NCBI GenBank assembly: GCA_004325065.1
Contig: PITI01000160.1
Coordinates: 1-18,497, forward strand
DNA from: Hamiltosporidium magnivora
Taxonomy: Eukaryota > Microsporidia > Dubosqiidae
Direction of reading: 5' to 3'
DNA: 18,497 bases
Position numbers and translations under genes: made by a program. This document shows, piece by piece, positions 11,385 to 18,497 of the stretch; the stretch's first letter is position 1, and every line of letters starts with the position of its first letter. A model generated the notes under the pieces. It was not told the origin of the DNA. It made no database searches and saw nothing but the letters and a program-made list of their open reading frames with translations.

Positions 11385-11705
11385 AAAGATTATAATGTTA
11401 TAAATTGGCTGCTCAAATTGAAAGCCGCCGGATTTGATGGTATCTTCAACTTTTAAATTAAGAAAATTACGAGTCTTTATAAATGTTGTTTTAATACATT
11501 GAAGGATATATGTTTAGAAGAAATATTTCAAGCGGACTGCTATGATTGTAAAATTAATTATCTGATAACTAATGTTACAGCCAAGACTGGTTTGATTATA
11601 AACAATCTGCTGTGTTTCGCCCTAATAAAATGTACTGAAACAATCTTAAAGAAATGTGGGTTGATTTCGAAAATTTTTCTGTTCAACAGAAATGATCTTT
11701 TTTGA
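11385..11705 (+). pseudogene. Reverse transcriptase fragment of the R4/Dong relic
   Basis: Around 11400-11480 the frame reads INWLLKLKAAGFDGIFNF, then a stop, then IKKITSLYKC. It is followed in the stretch 11499-11705 by ICLEEIFQADCYDCKINYLI and TNVTAKTG. KAAGxDGI followed by a xITYLIPKG-like stretch is the pattern at the start of reverse transcriptases of the R2/R4 group of non-LTR elements. Here the usual Pro of GPDGI is Phe, and ITYLIPK has become INYLITN. The 11499-11705 stretch is therefore a fragment, not a gene in its own right; its first codon is TTG. Confidence 0.75.
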
Positions 11706-12739
11706 AAAATAGAGCAAAAACTTAAATTACAAAATTGGATCCTGAAATTATTGTGGCAAAAATATCAAAATAAAAAATTGATATTTCAGTAGGGCCGAAA
11801 AGACCCTGAACAAGTAGATTAATAAAGAATTTTCAAGATCTAGACTTTGACCATTGGTGTTGGTGTTATGGATGGTTTCATTAAACCGAAAGCTTAATGA
11901 GAAATACAAAAAAAGTGTCAATAAAAACGAAGGAAGTACTAACTTTAATAAGGATCACCTTTTGATTAAGGAAAGCGCTTAATGGCAGGATAGAAAAACA
12001 ATGGAATATATAACGGAAGAAGTGCAACGGTCAATATCTACAAAAAATAATTAAAAACAACAAAGAGAAGGGTCAAGGATCAAAGTATGTGAACATACAG
12101 CTATTCATTTTAATTAATAGACGTCTATGATATCTTAGAATAATGGAGTATATCAGAAAAATCCCAATACCTAAGTCATTTCAGGAATCAAAAATTTAAT
12201 TTATAGTCCGAGTAGAGAGTTTTTACTGCAGGAGACTAAATGCAAAATGCTTATTGCAAATCATCGATCAACATAAAAGATTTTCCCTAAAATTACATGG
12301 GTCTATTTTGACTTGAGCCGGTCGAATTCTCTAAGTTAGATTGTGCAATGCGTTCGAGATATTAAAGAATAAGATAAAACTCAAATAATGGGTAAATAGC
12401 GTCAAATCTTTTCCTATAAAGAACTTGTAAAGGGTTTACAGTGTTGAGATCCAACTCAAACATACTCTTTTGCATATCTTCGGATTTATGAAAAAATTAT
12501 AAGATATTCAACCAGAATAGCAGAAGTTACAAAGTCGAGGAGGATATCAAAACTCAACTTGCTCTTATAGAAAAATTTTAAAAAATAAAATACAGCCCGA
12601 AAGAGGATGTCACAAGGAAGAAATTAAAAGAACCTCAACTAGCTGACTCATATCACAAAATAAAATACTAAGTAAAAGTTATACAATGCTGCAAACACCG
12701 AATTGGTAAGTGTAAATCACTCCTTAAGATGGCTAAAAA

Positions 12740-13260
12740 ATTCAGCGTAATAACATTTGATGAAGCAGTGATCTGCTATACAAAGAATAGAAATGTATTA
12801 TAGGGAGCACAAAATGGGACATTTCAATTCAAAATATCTAAAAACAGTAGCCCATTATGCAACAAGATGTTAAAAATTTCTTGATTATGACTATACAGAC
12901 GGCACAGGGAAGAGGCACGATGTGTTCATTCGATCAAACAAAAATATACTGATTTATGTATTTAAAACGAATTAAGAGCCACTTGGTTCAGAAAATGCTG
13001 AATAAAATTTTGCAGAGATAATAGTAGAAATAAGAATAAAAACCGATCTCGTATTCGAAATATAGATAGGATATATTCACTTATGACAAAAGCAGAATAT
13101 GATAACCCTTGTTCTAAGATGGATCACTTCCCAAGAATCATTTCAAATCATGGAAACAGAAAATTTTGGGAAGTATGACGTTTAGAAAATTGTATATGCT
13201 TTATTTATAACTTTTAGTGTAGATATAATTCCTTATGTGATGACCTGGGTCGATATTTGA
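12740..13260 (+). pseudogene. CCHC motif and restriction-like endonuclease fragment of the R4/Dong relic
   Basis: Pieces in different frames line up with the C-terminus of R4/Dong proteins. EAVICYTKNRNVL (from about 12763) is followed by HYATRC (12853-12870), the second half of the C-C-H-C metal-binding motif; the first two cysteines appear lost. Then come a DYDYT-like segment, a frame change, and RRHREEARCVH (12897-12929). The endonuclease follows: FAEIIVEIRIKTDLVFE (about 13008-13058), ITLVLRWITSQESFQIMETE (about 13102-13161), FGKYDV, and VDIIPYVMTW (13219-13248). In the family this nuclease cuts the target DNA, and its PD catalytic step lies just after the KTDL segment. Here that region reads as stops or altered residues, so cutting activity is lost. 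Confidence 0.8.
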
Positions 13261-13337
13261 CTAAATATCATAAGACTTAAGTCAAAAGACCAAAAATATC
13301 CATAAATACTGTGATATATATGCAGTTGATAGTATGT

Positions 13338-13641
13338 AGAAGGCAGTCAAATATTTACTTTCTATCGTGGGATAGTCCCGTGTCTAGACCAAATCCCGAA
13401 GATTTCTGTGAGAGTGTTAATGAAAAGGCTGTTAGGCATACACTACCAATACCTCGTTTAAAAACAGGTAGACTTCGATAAAAATGGTGTTCAAATAGAA
13501 AATACAAAATATATCTTACCTTTTATTTTAGATGGCGTAATCACAATAAAGGAACCAACAATAAAAATAAAGGAAGAAGCGGATATAGAAGAAGAAAATA
13601 TTATGGCGCAAATGGTGGAAAGTTATAATTACAAGAGATAA
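13338..13641 (+). pseudogene. C-terminal tail of the R4/Dong relic, with an acidic open stretch
   Basis: One frame is open through VNEKAVRHTLPIPRLKTG to a stop at 13478-13480. A second frame, open from 13462 to the TAA at 13639-13641 (60 codons), continues naturally with VDFDKNGVQIENTKYILPFI, then an acidic stretch including EEADIEEENIM. The join inside the ACAGGTAGAC region suggests a single-base frame change. Placed directly after the endonuclease and in the same direction, this is most simply the end of the element's protein. A separate small acidic gene is the alternative, but it would have no start codon at its beginning. Confidence 0.5.
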
Positions 13642-13911
13642 AATTTTTTCGCCCAGAAACTTTATTAAATAAATTAAAACACCATTATATATTATTTTAA
13701 GATATCGATTGAGTAAAACAAAAAAAGTGTCATCAAGAAGTTAAAAATAACATAGAAAATATTACCCTAAAAGGATTAATTGGCATTTCTGAAAATCTAG
13801 TTAAATTTCTATTTTTTATAGAGCTGTGATAATTAATCACAGTCATACTTCTAAATACGATTTTTTCTAATGATCTTCTGTTTTACGTAGCATTCTATTA
13901 AAGAGTTATCC
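13642..13911. other. AT-rich spacer between the two mobile-element relics
   Basis: No gene seen. It holds a short perfect hairpin at 13824-13842 and marks the change from plus-strand retrotransposon relic to minus-strand integrase relic. One of the two element boundaries should lie here, but I see no clear terminal repeat or target duplication. Confidence 0.45.
13824..13842. other. Perfect 7-bp hairpin near an element boundary
   Basis: CTGTGAT at 13824-13830 pairs with ATCACAG at 13836-13842 around an AATTA loop. It lies between the end of the R4/Dong relic and the minus-strand open stretch at 13912. It may be a chance palindrome, a 3' UTR hairpin of an element, or a site remnant. Confidence 0.4.
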
Positions 13912-14070
13912 TTACCGGTTTTCGCAACAAAATTCCAAAGCTTTTTTCATAGAAGCCAACCATTTTGCTATTTTGATTCTTCGGTTGTTATCGAAATATC
14001 TCTCAAGTAGCACCATATCCTTAGGGTTAAATTTTAAGCCAAAGAAGTGTACATCTGCATCATTTTCCAT
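13912..14070 (-). CDS. Short open stretch, 52 codons from ATG, downstream of integrase copy B
   Basis: The minus-strand frame is open from about 14147 to the TAA at 13912-13914, with its first ATG at 14070. It encodes a mixed-composition peptide (MENDADVHFFGLKFNPKD near the start, then RRIKIAKWLASMKKALEFC), less biased than chance AT-rich ORFs usually are. I recognise no domain. It follows integrase copy B in the same direction after a gap of about 70 bases, so it is probably the C-terminal end of that element's protein or an accessory piece of it, not a free-standing gene. Confidence 0.3.
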   Translation of the reverse strand: MENDADVHFFGLKFNPKDMVLLERYFDNNRRIKIAKWLASMKKALEFCCENR

Positions 14071-14211
14071 ACCAGCTATATATTGTTCTCGATACTTAAA
14101 CGAGAATATTGTAAAAATTTCAATTTTATTGATTAATTATCATCAATATCTACTTGATTTTCATCAAATCATATTTCGATATTTTGATCTGTATTTTTCG
14201 GGTATTCCATT

Positions 14212-15083
14212 AAATTAAAGCATGAAGAATGTTCTTGCACAATTGATTCTTCTTCATATTATGCAGCACATTTGTCTTTGCGATCTCTAAAGCCCCGATT
14301 GTTATACTTATTGCTTTACTCCTAGTTTGATTGTAACAAGTACAATTTTCTTAAATAAATCGATCCAAATAATTTTGCAAGTTATTCCTAGATTCATAGT
14401 ATACTCGCGCATAATTAACTAATATAATCTTTTAGCTTGTTCCTGACCTTCTGAATGCATTTCTCTTACACTAATAAAAGAATTGTTGAAGTCAATACAT
14501 ATTTGTTTTGTTCGTTCGTTTACAAACATTTCCCATTAGATTTTGTTGAATAATATGCGCACCTTAAAGAAAATATGATTTCCGAGCGCAGTTGCAACAC
14601 CGGCTGCTGACATTGTTTACAACGGTAACCAAACAAAAATTTGGTGTGTAAATCTAGAATGTGTAAGACAAATCCGTAGCCGTTATTATTTGATGAGTTT
14701 TTCCACGTCTCAACAAGATTAATCTTAATTATTTTAAATGAATAATATGCAGTTATTGTCTGAATTGCATCATTTCGCTTCGATTGTTGATAGTGCTGGC
14801 AATATTTACATATTTTAACGAATTTTATGTTCTCTATCGCATAGCTCTACACTATTTTCATATCTCTTCTTGGGCATTGGTTTATGCAAATATGTTCAGG
14901 AAGATAATAGCAGCTAAAAAATTGTATTGTGGTTCTTTATCATCTGCTACAACTCCTCTAATATTGTTCTTAACATCTGTCGAAATACATTACTATTTTC
15001 GATATATATCGCCTATTAGTTTTAAAAACCATCGTTTCGAATTCAAATTCATAATGGATGGTAAATTTCCCGAAAAGTTTTAA
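14212..15083 (-). pseudogene. Degraded retroviral-type integrase (KRBA2-like), copy B
   Basis: Read on the minus strand, motifs occur in the correct integrase order. CKYCQHYQQSK (about 14810-14775) resembles the second half of the HHCC zinc-binding domain. FKIIKINLVETWKNSS, then GYGFVLHILDLHTKFLFGY, correspond to the first-aspartate strand and the following D-x-x-T-K-F stretch. After a frame change comes AAGVATALGNHIFFK, then MFVNERTKQI and FISVREMHSEGQEQAKR, where the family has DNGxEFVN and GRPxHPQSQG. Farther on, YNQTRSKAISITIGALEI fits the conserved end of such cores. Segment 15083-14830 is the decayed N-terminal part, with the stretch RGVVADDKEPQYNFLAA. Many stops and frame changes are present, and the catalytic aspartates are partly replaced. 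Motif assignment is from memory of the family. It differs enough from copy A to be another lineage of the same element type. Confidence 0.62.
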
Positions 15084-16500
15084 GGTTTTAAAGTCTTCTA
15101 ACTCTATATTTGTCAGAATGCATTTCTTTTGATAAACTTTTAACCTGTTTAAAACACAATATTTTTTGTTGAGTCACCACATGATTATATACAAAAACAC
15201 CCAACCCTTCATTGAAAGAAAGTTGCAAAAAAAACAGCTTTACTTAAAAGTATCTTGAATCCATTTAAATTTGGATTTGGAATAGGTTCGACAATAAATA
15301 AGCATTCTATTTGACCATTTCAGATTTTTTAAACCTAAGATTTCGCATTAGAAAAAACGAAAAACTATAAAATTAATGTATGAAATCTATATCGAAAATA
15401 CAAAAGCAAAAAAAACATATATTTTGTATTTCATTCCCTCTGATTGGCTTTTAAGTATATGTCTCAGACAAAAAATGATATATAAGAATTTCTCAAATAT
15501 TTATTCATATTTTAGTTCATTACAAAAAATGAAAAGATAGACAAACCAATCAGCAGACATATAAAATAAAAAAGAGCGACTTCTAAAAAAAGAACTACTA
15601 TCATATTTTCTTAATTCATTATTTTTTACAAACGAATGTGTTGAAGTAGAAGTATTGAGGAAAAATAAAGTATTAAATTGAAAATTTCTACTCCATCAAA
15701 AATGTTTACCAACAGCCAAACAAAATAAAAATACCGTCTAAAACAAAACAGAACCGAGAAAGACGCTGATATTTAAGTAAAATTCATAATTGCCATTCTC
15801 TATATTTTTGTTTTCAATACAAGGTAAAGGTTCTTATTTTAGGTTCTCGGCTGCAAGAAAAACCAATCGATTAAAGCACATAAATCATACCTAAGTAAGA
15901 AAATATGATATTTTTTATAAAAAGAAATTGCAATGGTTTTTCTTGACAAAATTTTAAATAATCTGAAGAAACCAAAACGGTTGAACTCAAAAATACTCTA
16001 CTTTTTGTATAAATTTTATAATATAAAAAACGAAGCAAAGAATCGTTTAGAAAAATTGAATATGAATACTTTACTATAAGGAAATATCTTATTAGATACT
16101 ACCTCAGCCTATGATTTCTTAACAGAGACATCTTCAAACTAATGTATCTCAATCAATCCTACACACTAACCTTATTTCTATTCTCAAGCAAGTATTTATA
16201 AACCATAATAACTCAGAGGTTTGCGAATTAAAATTCTTGCTTGTTCGTATAAAATTATAAAAACTAATCGTCCTTGTTTGAACTATGAAAACAGGGAAAT
16301 TACTTGGAGAATTGAGAATATAAATTAATATTCAACAATTCAAATACAGATTGAATTTACTCGATTTATAGTTTCGGAAAATATAACTTAAATTGTCTTT
16401 CGTTTTACATTTAAAATCGTTGAAGCGGCATTGGTTTTAACTGATTCGAAACTACAAATTGAAAAAATAGTGTCATATTGATTATATAAGCAAATACATG
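15084..16500. other. AT-rich stretch without a gene
   Basis: No supportable coding region or RNA gene. The only structure I noted is a set of interleaved inverted repeats at 15440-15562. Purine-rich plus-strand runs around 15690-16080 carry many stops. Confidence 0.5.
15440..15562. repeat. Two interleaved inverted-repeat pairs
   Basis: CTGATTGG at 15440-15447 is the reverse complement of CCAATCAG at 15546-15553, and ATATGTCT at 15457-15464 is the reverse complement of AGACATAT at 15555-15562. The two pairs are interleaved, not nested, so they cannot form one simple stem. The stretch between contains ACAAAAAATGA twice. It might be a small non-autonomous transposon remnant; the arms are short, so chance is possible. 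Confidence 0.3.
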
Positions 16501-16512
16501 TCAATATTCTAA

Positions 16513-16735
16513 TTATGTGCAGATGAGCAGATTTATTGTTGAGTTGAATTTTTTCGTCATACCTATTGCAATGTGCGTAATTCTAACCTGGTGGAGAGAG
16601 GATAACCACATTAAAAACTTTTTGTTTGGTATTAAATGTATACAGCTCGTATTAAAATATTGGCTACCATTGTGGTGGGATTTAAACCGTACTGGATCTA
16701 TTGGCCAATCCACTATAATCCCGAGTTTAAACTGA
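16513..16735 (+). other. Region open on both strands, unidentified
   Basis: The plus strand is open for 72 codons (16517-16735, MQMSRFIVELNFFVIPIAMC at the start, hydrophobic, with four Trp) and the minus strand for 66 codons (16713-16513, starting MDWPIDPVRFKSHHNGSQ). The minus version begins with ATG and has a more soluble, mixed composition. Composition is less AT-rich than the flanks. I recognise neither protein. It ends about 30 bases before the second repeat copy at 16767, so it is most likely a fragment of a mobile element linked to that repeat. No CCC or GGG motif supports either start. Confidence 0.3.
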
Positions 16736-16766
16736 TTAGAAGAAACAAATAGAAGTTTTACATTTG

Positions 16767-16910
16767 TTCATCCTCGACACGATGAGGTAAAAGAGGAACG
16801 GAATAAATAAGTAAGTAATAATCCTCACCCGTTTCTATTCCAGTATGATTTAATACAATCATTTATATAATTCAGTAATGTCCCGACGACGGCGACGACT
16901 CGCCTGAAAA
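16767..16910 (-). repeat. Diverged second copy of the repeat at 1-240
   Basis: TTCATCCTCGACAC at 16767-16780 matches TTCATCCTCGGCAC at 3-16 with one difference. AGTAATAATCCTCACCCG, running on to CAGTATGATTT at 16814-16851, matches AGTAATACTCGCACCGG, running on to CAGTGGATTT from position 47. The distance between the two blocks is nearly the same in both copies (43 and 40 bases). Beyond them, GACTCGCCTG near 16897-16906 may correspond to AGTCGCCT at 173 after a deletion of about 45 bases. The match was aligned by eye. Same strand orientation as the first copy. Confidence 0.5.
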
Positions 16911-17853
16911 TGTTTAAATGGTTAAAACAATACAAATAACCAATAAGTGTTCCCAAATTACGATATGATCCTTTTTATTTGATCATAAAACTTACATTTC
17001 CAATAATAGTGAGCAGGACTGATCATGAAACACTTAGAAAGATTCTATTGGTTCAAAAAAATATTTAAGATACTAAGTGCAGCATTTATTTCTAAATTTT
17101 AGTATGTAGCATAAAATAACATAGTACATTTGTTTTTTTTTAATTTTCCTAATATTTTTATTTTTAAAAAAATTACATCACTTTCTTAAGATTTTTTTAT
17201 GAATTTTACAGATATGTTAACAATGTATAATAAGATTGATGCTTTTTTGTCGTTCTTATGTGCAATTTATTAAATTCCCAAAAATAATTAGAAAAAACAA
17301 AAATTGTTTTAATAGTGTCATGGAATTTTACCTTATCTAATTAAAAGATTTTAAATAAAAATGACTAAGAATTTAAACAATACATAATTAAAATTACAAA
17401 ATATTGCATATCGTTAATAAGGGTTTTTTCCAACAAAGAAGCAATTCACATGAATAATTTTTTTTGAAAAAGAAGACGAGACGGAAGAAAATATATTTTA
17501 GATTGCACAGATCAAATATTAAAGCCGAGCTAAAGCTCTGAAAAATTGAAAGTAAATATAAAAGAAAAAAGAAACTAAGCAGGTTAAAAAACCTTAAATT
17601 TTTGTTCGAAAAATGTTTAAAGCAGGTAATAATTTAAAGAAACACTAAAAAACATAAGAGAAACAAACCAGGCTAGAATAAGGAATTCTTAATCAAATTT
17701 TAAGAAATATAGCTCATTTAATTAATTTAAGGTAAATTTCGGCATTTTTTCTATGAATGTAAAAGAATGTACGTTTCTACGAGCTTAAGGACAGTATTAA
17801 ATAAAGCATTGACTAAATGAAATGATCGAGGCATTTTTTTTCTAGTCTAGAAT
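16911..17853. other. AT-rich stretch without a gene
   Basis: Homopolymer-rich AT sequence with stops in all frames; no gene, RNA or repeat of note. The part from 17460 to 17660 is purine-rich on the plus strand but not open. Confidence 0.5.
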
Positions 17854-18042
17854 TTATTTTATATTTTCTATATTGTCTAAAATTTCATTATTTACGATGT
17901 GAGTTTTAAATTGAAATTTATATGTATAGTTTCTTTCTGATCCATTCGAGAATGTAAAAATATGGTATTCATTTCGAGAATATTTTGATTTTCTTTTCAA
18001 TTCGCAAATAGAGAAATTTTTGTTTAACATATAAAAAAACAT
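17854..18042 (-). CDS. Small hypothetical ORF, 62 codons, possibly a gene fragment
   Basis: An ATG at 18042 opens a 62-codon frame (MFFYMLNKNFSICELKRKSK near the start, then a Tyr-, Asn- and Phe-rich part). No CCC or GGG motif precedes it and no domain is recognised. It lies downstream of the minus-strand ORF at 18271-18453 in the same direction, and the DNA between them has several broken open stretches. The two could be parts of one decayed gene. Chance is a serious alternative at this base composition. Confidence 0.2.
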   Translation of the reverse strand: MFFYMLNKNFSICELKRKSKYSRNEYHIFTFSNGSERNYTYKFQFKTHIVNNEILDNIENIK

Positions 18043-18270
18043 TTAAAAAACGTAACTGGCTTTATTCGCTTTTTACAATATATTAAAACTTTTCAGATGT
18101 TCGCCCATATAAAAAACACGTTTGATTCGGCAAATGTATTATTGTTAAAATATACATTGTTTGTTCTTAATTCTTATTTTGATTATTTAGCAATTACTGT
18201 TTATCAATGAAAATATATATTTTTCCCTTTTTTAGATTCATATAAATTAGATTTTGGTTTCGCATTATTC

Positions 18271-18453
18271 TTATTCTTTACTATTCTTTTCTAATTTGAA
18301 TTCAAAAAAGGCATAGTTGTATTTACTTTTTTGATAAAATGTATAATTAAACTCTTTTTTCAAATAAATTTCAAAACCATTGTATATATTACATAATTTA
18401 TTTAAAGTATCACATCTTTTTAAAATAGTGGCAAGTGTTTTATTTGTTTTCAT
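18271..18453 (-). CDS. Small hypothetical ORF, 60 codons, with a GGG motif before its start
   Basis: The minus strand reads TGGGTTAATGTC directly before the ATG at 18453, so a GGG lies 9-11 bases upstream of the start, within the distance seen for microsporidian CCC/GGG start motifs. The product (MKTNKTLATILKRCDTLNKL at the start) is lysine- and asparagine-rich with no signal peptide and no domain I know. After its stop, a different frame stays open for about 60 more bases, so a frameshifted longer gene running left toward 17854 is possible. The evidence is one short motif and one short ORF. Confidence 0.3.
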   Translation of the reverse strand: MKTNKTLATILKRCDTLNKLCNIYNGFEIYLKKEFNYTFYQKSKYNYAFFEFKLEKNSKE

Positions 18454-18497
18454 GACATTAACCCAGTTTTTGGTTTAACATAAATGACTGCTACCCC

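Larger units (their letters stand above)
10123..13641 (+). mobile_element. Degenerate R4/Dong-clade non-LTR retrotransposon
   Basis: The proposed ATG at 10123 opens a basic peptide (MARKKKFTAKK) that hits a stop at once; the whole element is riddled with stops and frame changes. Readable pieces come in the order expected for an R4/Dong protein: a helical linker before the reverse transcriptase (about 10800-11100, including QSITEAAYIMQAAQVYYDEA and KSAWKENIENKISK); the start of the reverse transcriptase (KAAGFDGI, 11421-11444); then near the C-terminus HYATRC, RRHREEARCVH and a restriction-enzyme-like endonuclease ending in VDIIPYVMTW. Such elements insert at specific sites by nicking DNA and reverse-transcribing from the nick. 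Length of about 3.5 kb fits a single-ORF element. The intact catalytic reverse transcriptase box is not visible; a possible remnant lies near 12460-12490. It is certainly inactive. Exact ends are unknown, and the right end is set by a C-terminal tail ending at 13641. Confidence 0.82.

Noticed and set aside
13973..14218. Plus-strand 81-codon ORF
   Set aside because: Antisense to the minus-strand open stretch and the tail of integrase copy B; starts with a non-ATG codon.
14784..15083. Plus-strand 99-codon ORF, membrane-like
   Set aside because: Antisense of the N-terminal part of integrase copy B; begins with TTG, and its hydrophobicity is an effect of AT-rich antisense reading.

Overview
The window looks like gene-poor, very AT-rich nuclear DNA from a unicellular eukaryotic parasite. 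A microsporidium with an expanded, low-coding-density genome (Hamiltosporidium or Edhazardia type) is the best guess. Four things point there: the base composition; a CCCC motif directly in front of the one good start codon, a known microsporidian promoter/start signal; an R4/Dong-type non-LTR retrotransposon relic; and degraded integrases of a type I recall being annotated as KRAB-A domain-containing protein 2-like in microsporidian genomes. Genus assignment is inference only. I see no rRNA, tRNA, CRISPR array or prokaryotic operon.

Layout. 1-240 is a GC-richer conserved dispersed repeat cut by the window edge; a shorter, diverged copy lies at 16767-16910. 241-5600 holds no gene I can support. 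5640-6150 (minus strand) is a broken retroviral-type integrase, copy A. 6741-8474 (plus) is the only convincing host-type gene: promoter-like sequence, CCCC-ATG start, signal peptide-like N-terminus, a polar Asn/Gln/Ser/Tyr-rich region, then a helical C-terminal half of unknown function. It reads as about 568 codons but is split by four frame changes. 8985-9332 is a weak small ORF. 10123-13641 (plus) is a nearly full-length but heavily mutated R4/Dong-clade non-LTR retrotransposon, with reverse transcriptase fragments, the CCHC-type motif and the restriction-enzyme-like endonuclease still readable in pieces. 13912-15083 (minus) holds a second integrase relic, copy B, and a short open stretch. 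15084-18497 is mostly empty, with the second repeat copy, a pair of overlapping antisense ORFs at 16513-16735 and weak minus-strand ORFs at 17854-18453.

The region behaves as a transposon graveyard around one secreted-protein-like gene. The transposon relics carry many in-frame stops and frameshifts. The 6768-8474 gene has only frame changes, with no extra stops inside its open pieces, so it is either a very young pseudogene or an intact gene disturbed by homopolymer errors in the assembly. I found no evidence for a new multi-gene system. The points most worth following are that interrupted gene, the conserved repeat at the two ends, and the two integrase relics.
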